A stretch of DNA of 64,000 nt. Source: Meandrina meandrites (Eukaryota > Cnidaria > Anthozoa > Scleractinia > Meandrinidae). Shown one piece after another: positions 55,941 to 64,000 of the stretch (position 1 is the first letter of the stretch; every line of letters begins with the position of its first letter). Where the stretch lies: the NCBI GenBank assembly GCA_963693305.1, contig OY855915.1, positions 13,921,840 to 13,985,839 of the forward strand. The letters run 5' to 3'. Under the pieces are notes generated by a model, which was not told the origin of the DNA, ran no database searches, and saw only the letters and a program-made list of their open reading frames with translations. The position numbers and the translations under genes are program-made.

Positions 55941-56098
55941 ATGCCTGTTTGTGCAGCTCCATGTTTCTCAAACAGATCTCCAAGAGATACAAAAAAACCT
56001 TTCACCTTTTCTTTCCTTTCAGACAGGCATTTTTTACTACACACCTTTTTAAAAAGAATATATCTTATAAGAATTTCGAGGCTGAAATTTGCGAAATT
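55941..56098 (+). CDS. THAP-like N-terminal exon, possibly decayed
   Basis: Start context TCAAAATGCC. The frame reads MPVCAAPCFSNRSPRDTKKP FTF, which resembles the beginning of THAP zinc fingers (MPxxCAAxxCxNR). After residue 23 the similarity ends: the rest (SFLSDRHFLLHTFLKRIYLI) is T-driven, and no C-x2-H or AVPTIF box follows in the window. It may be a short exon 1, with a splice donor not identified, or a transposon-derived THAP relic. Confidence 0.33.
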
Positions 56099-56143
56099 TT
56101 AAGAATATTTTCAGAATAAACCAGAGATATTTTGTGCAATAAT

Positions 56144-56310
56144 ACAATTTTGTGTGTTGAAAGTCTGTAAATACAATACAATTATATGTTTATTCCTTTC
56201 CCTAAACGGCAAAACTAGCCAGTGAAACGATTAAAACCTACACTAGTCAAATGTTCGATACTAATGACAGTTCGATAAACGGTACATGTAATACAGCTGT
56301 ATGGTTTTCT
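56144..56310 (+). repeat. Module A, copy 1
   Basis: TACAATTTTGTGTGTTGAAA to TACAGCTGTATGGTTTTC. Near identical to 57031-57202 and 58538-58707. It is followed directly by module B. Confidence 0.93.
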
Positions 56311-57030
56311 CTTAAATGCAAAGAAACAAGTTAGTTTTGAAGTATTCTGCAAAGGAACACTGACGAAAAGAGAAAAACTCTGGTCGAATAGGTATTGAAA
56401 AAGACGTAGTCACTATAGCCTCTTGACGATTTTAATATTTCGTGAAACGCTGCGCTAAGTGTGCAAGGACACAGGTGCTGTGCTTGTATATATGGCTGAA
56501 AAATGTGTATCGGATTGCATGGTATGGACTCTCCGAATTGTGCTTTCCTGGTTTCTTTGCCACCGATTCTAACTTCCAGTGCTGTATTGAGATCTTTGAT
56601 CCCACCGATAAACGCTTATGGGTGTAACCTGTTTTCGGCTAAGCATCACCACAAGAAGATCAGAAGATATAACGCCCTGTTCATTGCATTATCCAGCGAT
56701 TTTTTTCACTTATATTATTGAACACCCACCCGTTCTCGAGCAATTTTAGCTCCATTTACGTAAAAACCAAAAGTGCAAAAAAAATCAATTTTCTATTGTG
56801 CCATTTTGAAACGCGCAAACTAAGAAAAGTGACAGACTGCCTTTTGAAAAGGTCGCACTGAAAAGATAAAGTACTGCAAATTTCGTTCTTGTCAAACAAC
56901 AGCTGTAAAGAGTTAACACTCTCCGAGACAACAAGTTTCAACATTCTGGAAACACTCACCCGAAAATTGAATTATTCTTTGAAAACATGCCTTCGCTCGA
57001 AGAATAAGCAAATGTCTTTTTATTCTAAAT
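56311..57030 (+). repeat. Module B, copy 2 (full length)
   Basis: From CTTAAATGCAAAGAAACAAG to TTTTATTCTAAATGA. Contains the short ORF MKRCAKCARTQVLCLYIWLK to CIEIFDPTDKRLWV (61 codons, 56442-56627), preserved in copy 3. No known domain; the cysteine pair CxxC is suggestive only. Confidence 0.92.
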
Positions 57031-57202
57031 GATACAATTTTGTGTGTTGAAAGTCTGTAAATACAATACAATTATATGTTTATTCCTTTCCCTAAACGGC
57101 AAAACTAGCCAGTGAAACGATTAAAACCTACACTAGCCAAATGTTCGATACTAATTACAGTTCGATGAACGGTACATGTAATACAGCTGTATGGTTTTCA
57201 GA
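57031..57202 (+). repeat. Module A, copy 2
   Basis: Same as copy 1, extended by CAGATGGTATACAGATCTAG, which copy 3 shares and copy 1 does not. Confidence 0.93.
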
Positions 57203-57850
57203 TGGTATACAGATCTAGGCACTGAACAAGCTATAAGCTATAATCTAAGAATATCCACAAAAATATTTTCAGCCTAAAATCGGCAGGAAAATAAGACTAT
57301 TGAGCCTGGTTCGGAAAAACAACATTCTTATAAAAGAAAAGAGTGTACTTATAAAAGAAAAGAGAATGCTGCCTACAGCCTCTTTCTTCACGCACCGTCG
57401 TTATTCAAAATAATTTCCTCTAGTTTTCGGGTTACTCTACACGATTGATGTCTGGTGTTAATTTTTTCCATAGCTAGCCAAAGCTAACAATAGTCTTCAG
57501 CATGTTATTCAGCATTAACATAGATAACTTATAAGCTGACAACGGCAAATAGAGAAAAACTACCACGGTTTATAGCAGTTTACAACACTCTCTGTCAAAG
57601 CTGACTACGGAAAATAGAGAGAAACTTCCACGGTTTACATGTACATGACGGTTTACATCGGCTTACAACACTTTCTGTAAAAGATTATCATAATCTATTT
57701 TGTTTAAAGATGTAAACCGTGTTTTAAACCGTGTAGATTGTCGGATCTCAGGTTTCCAACACGCCAGGAGTTTGGTAGTAAAGAATGTTAACATCTAAGT
57801 TGCTTTCTGATAAAATCTATAGATTAGGCTCCAATAATGCATCGGTATTT
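57203..57850. other. Spacer unique to the second A-B unit, with a short internal repeat
   Basis: Contains a diverged direct repeat, AGCTGACAACGGCAAATAGA at 57535 and AGCTGACTACGGAAAATAGA at 57600, each followed by CCACGGTTTA and TTTACAACACT-like sequence. No gene seen. Confidence 0.6.
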
Positions 57851-58537
57851 AACTCTTAAATGCAAAGAAACAAGTTAGTTTTGAAGTAGTCTGCAAAGGA
57901 ACACTGACGAAAAGAGAAAAACTCTGGTCGAATAGGTAGTGAAAAAGACGTAGTCACTATAGCCTCTTTACGATTTTTAACATTTCGTGAAACGCTGCGC
58001 TAAGTGTGCAAGGACACAGGTGCTGTGCTTGTATATATGGCTGGAAAATGTGTATCGGATTGCAAGGTATGGACTCTCCGAATTGTGCTTTCCTGGTTTC
58101 TATGCCACCGATTCTAACTTCCAGTGCTGTATTGAGATCTTTGATCCCACCGATAAACGCTTATGGGTGTAACCTGTTTTCGGCTAAGCAGCACCACAAG
58201 GAGATCAGAAGATATAACGCTCTGTTCATTGAATTATCAAGGATCTTACTTATATAATTTTGAACGCCCGCCCTTTCTCGAACAATTTAAGGCCCAATAT
58301 TATTATGTCAAAACCAATAGTGCAAAAGACTCACTTTTCTATTGTGCCGTTTTAAAACGGGCAAACTAACAAAAATGAAATACTGCCCTTTGAAAAGGTC
58401 GCATTGAAAAGATTAATCACTTCAAGTTTCGTTCTTGTCATAAAGTCAAAGCAACCGCTCTAAAGGGTTAAAACACACTCTTTGTTTAAAAACATTCCTT
58501 CGCTCGAAGAATAAGCAAATGTCTTTTTATTCTAAAT
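57851..58537 (+). repeat. Module B, copy 3
   Basis: Homolog of 56311-57030 at about 93-95 percent by eye, with the 61-codon ORF kept (57987-58172; K to E and W to R changes). Its 3' part lacks about 60 bp of copy 2 (CGAGACAACAAG region). Confidence 0.92.
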
Positions 58538-58733
58538 GATACAATTTTGTGTGTTGAAAGTCTGTAAATACAATACAATTATATGTTTATTCCTTTCCCT
58601 AAACGGCAAAACTAGCCAGTGAAACGATTAAAACCTACACTAGCCAAATGTTCGATACTAATTACAGTTCGATGAACGGTACATGTAATACAGCTGTATG
58701 GTTTTCAGATGGTATACAGATCTAGGCACTGGA
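58538..58733 (+). repeat. Module A, copy 3
   Basis: Ends GGTATACAGATCTAGGCACTG, where a SINE is inserted. Confidence 0.93.
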
Positions 58734-58880
58734 TGGAGAGAGGCACCGTGATAGAAAAGCTTAACAAAAAAGGCAGTGACCCACCCAGGGCTCGAACCCG
58801 GACCGCTCGATCCGGAGTCCAGCGCACTAACCATTTTGGGCAACCAAGAAAAATCGCTCTGAAATTCTTCTTTAAAACTC
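58734..58880 (-). mobile_element. tRNA-derived SINE, minus strand (Arg-like head)
   Basis: On the minus strand: AATGGTTAGTGCGCTGGACT (box A and start of the anticodon arm), CTCCGGA (loop, CCG), then GGTCCGGGTTCGAGCCCTGG (box B), and a body GTGGGTCACTGCCTTTTTTG. It truncates module A copy 3. Confidence 0.75.
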
Positions 58881-58899
58881 ATTTGATTCTGCAGGATTT

Positions 58900-59460
58900 T
58901 GGAGGACAATAAACCCAGGCGATCCCTGCCATCCTAGGACAGTCTATTTATGTCCCTACAACATCAAATCGCCTGAAATCTTGCTCACAAAGTTTTGGCG
59001 CACGCAAGTTGAATCAAGACAAGCCGCCATTATAACTACACGAATCAAACCCAGAAGACAAATCTCACTCCTCGTTAATGCGACCATATTTAATAAAAAA
59101 GATTAATCATTTACAGTTTTTTTACTCGATGTACGTCTTTTGCTATTGATGTCCGTAAAAACTCGAAAAACTCGCGAAATAAGTGGATGAGGTACTTAAA
59201 ACACTGAAAATATAAAATCACTAGAATTGAAATCAAATTTATGTTGAGTTAACCACAGACTTGCTTGAAGAGAAATGTTTTCAATATTATTATAAAAAGG
59301 TTTACAGAATCGCAGTTTCATTTGTCATCTGGTAGAAATTTTTTTAAAGAGGGGCAGTTACTTCAAATTATCCTCCACCATAGATTTTAAGATTGAATGT
59401 TGTTTCTTGCTGGAAGATCGAAGTACTCGGGAAGAACGGTAATTAGAGAAACGATTCGCA
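58900..59460. other. Non-coding, nothing recognised
   Basis: AT-rich sequence with no supported feature. Confidence 0.35.
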
Positions 59461-59466
59461 ATGTGA

Positions 59467-59505
<39 letters not shown>

Positions 59506-59508
59506 ATA
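59467..59508 (+). repeat. (AAAT)n microsatellite
   Basis: About ten TAAA units. Confidence 0.97.
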
Positions 59509-59734
59509 GGTACTTAGTGTTATTCATAAGTTCTTAATATCGAGAGCTGACTTTAACGCAATAAACACAATTCACAGAATAGGTTGTTATGGAGGAAACA
59601 AAAATAAATCAAACTTAAAAAAAATACAATCTTTCACTGCTTACATGTAGATACCGACTAGATTTTGCACCATACACGTACAAGCTGCAGTGCAAGCGAG
59701 CTATCGCCAAATTCGCGCATGCCTCGGGATTACA

Positions 59735-59800
59735 AAGGGGTGTTTTCGCAATAAGGGGAATATTGGGGGACGGGGAAACGTGCAATGGGGAATTGGGGTG
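59735..59800 (+). other. G-run-rich tract
   Basis: Runs of GGGG separated by 2-11 bases (AAGGGGAATATTGGGGGACG GGG and following). Quadruplex formation is possible but one loop is long. Confidence 0.45.
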
Positions 59801-60727
59801 ACTTACAAATTTGTTTGGAGGGTCAAATTGGGATTGAACGATAAGGGGAAATTTAAGGAGTATCGGTGGTTCTCATCAGCCTGAAAAAAATCGGGACTCC
59901 ACAAATTTCAGAATCCTTTATCGCCTAAACAAAGCATTTAGTCGATGCCAAAAATTTCTTTGAGGTTTATGCTCTTTATGTCTAGAGTAAATAAAAAGAT
60001 TAGATTTTAGATTTTAGAGGCAGTGTTTCATTGGGATATCCAAGCACCGAGAAGGGAGTGAAAACACGACCCACAGCGAAATTCGAGATGTTTGGAGAGC
60101 CGATGAAGCACTGTCTCGAGTGTTTGATATATCTTCTCAATTAAAACAAAAATCTAATAAGTAAACGGAGAAATAAAATCCTTCACGGTTATGATTTTCT
60201 ATGTTTTAACTTGATGAATTATTAATGAGTTTGAGAAGACTTCGGATGAAAACCACCAAGGGAGGGGAGGCTTAGGAATTAGGATTTTAGGATCGAAGGA
60301 TGACGCTAAAAGTTGTTTCACACCAAAACTCTTCTCCGTTCCTCTGAGACTGATCCAAAGATCTAAACGACTTGGGGATTGTCATAAATTAAGTGTTTAC
60401 ACGCCAGCACTGCAGTAAGATAAATTATCTTAAAATATCGCAGTAACAAAAAATGTAAACTGGAAAAAGTAAAAAAAATTCTTACGTACCTCTATAACAA
60501 CCTTTTCTAAACAAAAATAGTAATACCGGCAGAAATGAAATGGTTATTAAAATACGTAAATCGAACTGCTGATATTGTTAAGTTTGTTTTTGTTTGTTAG
60601 AACTTAAGATTGCATAAAAATAAATGAAATATTTAACAAAGGCATCAAAATCTCTAACCATGTAAAAAGTATTTCCACAAAAATATAATAAATTTAGTAA
60701 GATTATTATAGATATCAATAAAGTTAT
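59801..60727. other. Intergenic, downstream of the right-edge gene
   Basis: AT-rich. A TAGATTTTAGATTTTAGA short repeat lies at about 60000. No exon, RNA gene or clear polyadenylation hexamer for the minus-strand gene was identified. Confidence 0.4.
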
Positions 60728-60872
60728 TCAGTGCCTTCGAGACTCTCTCTCGATCTCCTTCATTAGCTCAACTTCGTCAGATTCGTAAAAAATTCCAGAA
60801 ATGGTTCTATGGCTGTTTAAGCCAGTCAAAGGGACAGCGGGTTTGTTTTGTTTTGCCATGCTCTCCAAACGT
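60728..60872 (-). CDS. C-terminal tail of the repeat-motif gene, in a shifted frame
   Basis: After the apparent stop of the long ORF (60826), another minus frame reads RLESMAKQNKPAVPLTGLNS, HRTISGIFYESDEVELMKEI and ERESRRH, then TGA at 60728. The charged amphipathic end looks coding and joins the upstream frame if one base is added or removed at GGACGGACG. It could also be chance. Confidence 0.5.
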
Positions 60873-61483
60873 CCGTCCGTCTAATTTCTCTGGAAGCTCT
60901 CATGCGCGGTTTTCGCACGATACTTTCGTCCTTGATGATAGCTGGCAGTGTTTGTTTTCTTTTGGAGAGCTGTTGTCTTGTTGTGTCGGTAGATGGAGGC
61001 TTAACTGTATCAGGAGAAGCAGAACATCCCTTAGACGTTATTCTTGAAGATCCTGCCGTCATTGGTCGCATGGTGTCTCCACTGTCGTAATTCTTAGTTT
61101 CAATACTAGAGGAACTAGCCTTAGCATCCGGGATTTCAACATTTGGGACACCTCTATCAGCAAGTGTCTGTGCAGTAGGCTGCTGAGTATCTATACCACG
61201 TGATTCACACGTGTCCACTTTCTTTCTCGACTTTGTCTTCCGTTCTTTATTCACAGTGCTAAGCTTCACTGTTGCTTTGCTGTCACTGTCAAGTGTTGGA
61301 ATTTCTAAAATGTCGTTGATAGCTTCTTCCAAGTTACCTTCCTCTGTATGCTTGGACTGCTTGGGCTGCCTTGTAGAATTACTTTTTCTTAAACTTACTC
61401 CAACATCAGAAAGATTTTCCACTGAAGTACTAGAGTCAGCCGTTGGAATGTCCAAAATCTCGTCGATAATGTGGTCCAAGTTA
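60826..61483 (-). CDS. Repeat-motif gene, block F (C-terminal part)
   Basis: Open frame of 217 codons from GNLDHIIDEILDIPTADSST. A second copy of the motif, GNLEEAINDILEIPTLDSDS, follows about 45 residues later, so the C-terminal part carries its own motif variant. Later it is basic: QQLSKRKQTLPAIIKDESIV and RKPRMRASREIRRTD. A nuclear protein is plausible from the basic clusters, but this is inference. Confidence 0.65.
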
Positions 61484-61485
61484 CC

Positions 61486-62018
61486 TCTGTTTCCTTGGGC
61501 TGTCTTGTGGGACGCCTCATCCTCAAACGAGTACTAACACCAGGACTCGACATGATTGATCCGATTGAAGACACTTTTTCAGTATCTTGTAGATTATCGT
61601 CGCACTTTTTTCCTATCACGACGTTCTTTGCAGGCCTTTGTTTCCGAAAAGAACCCTTTGGCGACCGCGGCACAGCCCAAGAGCTTGAATCGATTTGCAT
61701 ACTCGAATCAACGTCTTCGAGGGTTAACATATCTTTTGATTTCTTTGTGAAATCTTTTTTGGTGCGCTGAGCTGCGCAAGCACTCGAGAGGATTTGTCCG
61801 TTTGATTCACACTATATAGAGCCATCTTCCGTTACGTGCCTTGGTTTTGGACTAAGATCCTGCTTTGGGTGTGGCACTACACGAGAACTAGAAGCTGCTG
61901 ATAAAGAACCTTGGGTCTTGCTTATATTCGTAGCTAACGTTGGTTTTGGATGACGAGTCTTTCGTCGTGGTAATGAGCTACCAATAGGTGGAACTGATTC
62001 AGCAGGATGTAAGTCTAC
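61486..62018 (-). CDS. Repeat-motif gene, block E, with an in-frame TAG
   Basis: Reads VDLHPAESVPPIGSSLPRRK and further to KPRHVTEDGSI, TAG at 61812-61814, then CESNGQILSSACAAQRTKKD and MLTLEDVDSSMQIDSSSWAV. The ESNGQ-SS-KKD pattern after the stop matches the linkers in other repeats, so the frame clearly continues past the stop. Confidence 0.6.
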
Positions 62019-62022
62019 TTTT

Positions 62023-63018
62023 AAGATATTCATCGATATCCTTTGACAATGCTCTCTCTTCCGTGTCCTCTTTCGTCCTCGTCGAATGTGTTCTCTGATG
62101 TTTTGCTCTGCTCGATTTCGACGCGAAATCTCTCTGCAGTCGCAACTCTTGGCTAGTTGAAGTTTTTGACGCCTTTGAATCAGTTTCTTCAGCCACTTTT
62201 TCTACCATTGGTATATACTTCGATTTCCGCGTAGGGGTTGTCTTCCTGAGATGTAGAGCCGCCCCAGGACTCGAGGATAACGGTTCATTTGAGGCACCCT
62301 GGACATTTTCATCATTTAAAGTCTTTTCGTTAGTAGTTAACAATTCGCCATCTGCTTGCTTTGGTGTCGGAAGAGATTGCTTTTTGAGGCGCCGTGCTGC
62401 TCCAGATCTCAACAGAGCTGGTCCATTCGAGGAGACATCGACAAGATCGTCATTTAGAATATATTCGATATCCTGTACTAATTTATCATCTGCGTGATTT
62501 GAAGAAGCTACTGATGCAGGATCAAAGGTCCTGTCCAAATCCATACCTGAGGTAAGCTTTTGATTACTGGTCTTTGGTCTTGGTATTTCGTCAGGACTGG
62601 AAGAATATGCATCATCATTTGAATCAGCAGTAAAGACGTCATCATTTAAAATATAGTGGATATCCTTCGCCAATTGATCATCTGCCCGCTTACAGTGTTT
62701 CCGCGTGAATCCCTTCTTTTCAGGAGGAGGAAGTGCGCTAAGACCCGATGAGAATTTTCCGTTTGAAACATCTTCAACAGTATCGTCTTTAAGAATGCAC
62801 TGGATGTCCATTTCCAACTTTTCGTCCGTCTTGTTCGTTTCCTGAAACAAAACTATTTTCTTTGACGGAACTTTGCCAGATGCGATTTGACTGTTGGATT
62901 CAGCTGCAGGGATGTCATGTTTGAAGACAAAGTCCACATCATTTGTTAGTTTCTTGTCGTTTACGCGCATGTTCCCTCTTTTGGAAGATCTCTTGAGACT
63001 TTGCACATTGTTCGTGGG
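62023..63018 (-). CDS. Repeat-motif gene, block D (longest open part)
   Basis: A 330-codon continuous stretch from SPTNNVQSLKRSSKRGNMRV to TEERALSKDIDEYLK, with motif copies at about 62950, 62825, 62675, 62480, 62350 and 62045. It lies in a frame that is open in the reverse direction only in this orientation. The ORF as predicted begins inside the inserted TIR element (MFRKFLDLKS), which is not native sequence. Confidence 0.72.
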
Positions 63019-63028
63019 TGAAACTGCA

Positions 63029-63423
63029 GGGGCACCCAACGACAATTTTCGGGAAAATATCTGTTCGGAAGACGATTTGAGATCTAGAAATTTTCGGAAC
63101 ATTTGTTGTAAAATTTCTTGCTTGCCTGCCTCTTCTAGGATTTTCGAACATCTAAAATATAGTATTATTGCCCATTTTTAACGGATTTCTACCCTTAAAA
63201 GGTCACCTAGAATTTTCGGGAGCCTTTTTTCTGGCTGAAATTTTCGAAAAGGTAAGTTTTGATCCCTATAATTTTCGGATCACTAGACTTTCAGCTAAGA
63301 AATCCGAACAGATGGAAAGTTTTTAGGGGATACAAATACGCCTATATCTACCATTTAAATACTAAAATACGTTCAATAATGCTAAGTTAAGTGGTTTTGA
63401 ACTATATTCTCGTTGGGTGCCCC
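63029..63423. mobile_element. 395-bp TIR element inserted in the repeat-motif gene
   Basis: Termini are GGGGCACCCAACGACAATTT (left) and the reverse complement of ATTCTCGTTGGGTGCCCC (right), giving GGGGCACCCAACGA inverted repeats. The 10-bp TGAAACTGCA flanks both sides (63019-63028 and 63424-63433). Interior has AATTTTCGG and CCGAAAATT words and no ORF. A 9-10-bp duplication would suit a Mutator-like element; if the end is AGGGG, an 8-bp duplication would suit hAT. Confidence 0.85.
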
Positions 63424-63433
63424 TGAAACTGCA

Positions 63434-63545
63434 CCAGAGGAGATTTGTCTATCTGATTCAGCTGTAGTGATATCGTCATTCAAAATGAAGTTGATATCCT
63501 TTTCCAGTTTCTTGACATCTACGTTCTTTTGTTCTTTAGTGGAAG
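63434..63545 (-). CDS. Repeat-motif gene, block C
   Basis: Reads TSTKEQKNVDVKKLEKDINF ILNDDITTAESDRQISSG up to the TIR insertion. It joins block D across the element: removing one target copy restores SSGAVSPTNN in frame. Confidence 0.65.
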
Positions 63546-63548
63546 TTT

Positions 63549-63763
63549 CTTGGCGCGCTTGGCCTTTTCCGTGGGTGGCACTTGAGCAAAGGAGATTTGT
63601 TCATTTGGTTCATTGATACCGACATCGTCATTTAAAATATAATCGATATCCTCTGCTAGTTTATGATCGTCCATAACGTCCTTTGTAGGATATTTCTTGG
63701 GACACTGTGGTTTGATCAAGGACGAAACTGTAGCAGAGGAGCTTTGTTGATTTGAGTCAGTTG
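63549..63763 (-). CDS. Repeat-motif gene, block B
   Basis: Reads SNQQSSSATVSSLIKPQCPK, KDVMDDHKLAEDIDYILNDD and GINEPNEQISFAQVPPTEKA, then changes frame at AAGAAACTTCC. Confidence 0.65.
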
Positions 63764-63766
63764 AAA

Positions 63767-64000
63767 GACATCTTGTTTAAAGGTGCAGTCGATATCCTCT
63801 GCGAGTTCTTTGTCATTCATGCCCTTTTGTTCTTTTTTCATGAAATCTTTCTTTGTATTCCGTGTCTTCTTTGTAGGTGAATCCGTACCAGAGCGTATTT
63901 TTCCATTTGATTCAGCTGAAGTATCATCGTTTAAAATGTAGTCAATATCCTCTGCTAGTTCTTCGTCATCCATGTTCGTTTGTGCTTTTGTGGAATATTT
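63767..64000 (-). CDS. Repeat-motif gene, block A, open to the window edge
   Basis: Reads KYSTKAQTNMDDEELAEDID YILNDDTSAESNGKIRSGTD and MNDKELAEDIDCTFKQDV. The upstream KYSTKAQTN parallels KKYPTKDV of block B, so the ATG at 63973 is unlikely to be the true start. The frame continues past 64000. Confidence 0.7.

Larger units (their letters stand above)
60728..64000 (-). pseudogene. Repeat-motif protein gene, 5' end beyond window, several breaks
   Basis: About 955 codons lie in the window. The product is hydrophilic, rich in S, K, D and P, with no transmembrane or globular domain, and carries a recurring motif: LAEDIDYILNDD (63965-63923), LAEDIDCTFKQD, LAEDIDYILNDD, LEKDINFILNDD, LTNDVDFVFKHD, LEMDIQCILKDD, LAKDIHYILNDD, LVQDIEYILNDD, a degenerate LLTTNEKTLNDE, LSKDIDEYLK, then IIDEILDIPT and EAINDILEIPT. 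Between motifs are ESN and SSG/PP-KK linkers, a period of about 45-65 residues. Frame changes lie at 63764-63766, 63546-63548, 62019-62022, 61484-61485 and about 60871-60880; TAG is in frame at 61812-61814; a TIR element interrupts it at 63029-63423. I do not know the family. The motif could be a short binding motif such as a SUMO-interacting or activation-type peptide. Either a pseudogene, or a gene with assembly indels. Confidence 0.75.

Noticed and set aside
63413..63616. Plus-strand ORFs opposite the right-edge gene (also 60848-61770 and 62894-63181)
   Set aside because: They mirror the minus-strand coding sequence; the internal repeats are meaningful only on the minus strand.

Overview
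The window looks like nuclear DNA from a cnidarian, most likely an anthozoan such as a stony coral. This is inferred from style and repeat content, not from a marker gene. The sequence is AT-rich, has no bacterial operon structure, carries short exon-like ORFs with GT..AG borders, tRNA-derived SINEs, LINE fragments, a Penelope-like element with a GIY-YIG endonuclease, many TIR/fold-back elements and abundant (ATT)n. Apart from the gene at the right edge, almost everything recognisable is repeat-derived, so most gene calls are low confidence.

Layout. 0-4.4 kb: a perfect 30-bp palindrome, two arrays of a 31-bp repeat with a palindromic core, a 72-bp direct repeat, and low-copy repeats that recur inverted at 17.1-18.9 kb. 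4.6-14.4 kb: an old mosaic of locally duplicated modules, with degenerate hammerhead-like cores and a (GGATA)n satellite. 14.8-17.0 kb: a decayed Penelope-like element (RT, then GIY-YIG) split by an opposite-strand LINE. 20.8-24.3 kb: an imperfect inverted repeat with arms of about 1.67 kb and an (ATT)n loop, built partly from SINE-like modules. 25-28 kb: more CpG-rich DNA with a duplicated first-exon candidate and a possible divergent promoter. 28.4-32 kb: a TIR element flanked by GATAA, a small MITE, and two LINE C-terminal fragments. 35-50 kb: a PIP-box-like exon, a 2.2-kb segmental duplication of a decayed unknown gene (38.1 and 46.7 kb), a fold-back element, paired repeats and a LINE 3' end with a UUCG hairpin. 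51-55 kb: SINEs, 1.75 kb of alternating purine and pyrimidine blocks, then a 1.2-kb satellite of 20-bp units in 60/120-bp higher-order form. 54.6-58.7 kb: repeated A/B modules around a THAP-like exon with YY1 and CRE sites.

60.7-64.0 kb, minus strand: the only long protein-coding locus, open at the right edge. It encodes a low-complexity protein built on a recurring acidic-hydrophobic motif (LAEDIDYILNDD and variants, about a dozen copies). I do not recognise the family. It is broken by five single-base frame changes (four at homopolymers), one in-frame TAG and a 395-bp TIR element with a 10-bp target duplication. This is either a recent pseudogene, or a living gene in an assembly with indel errors and a transposon that may be spliced as an intron. 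It is the most interesting locus in the window.
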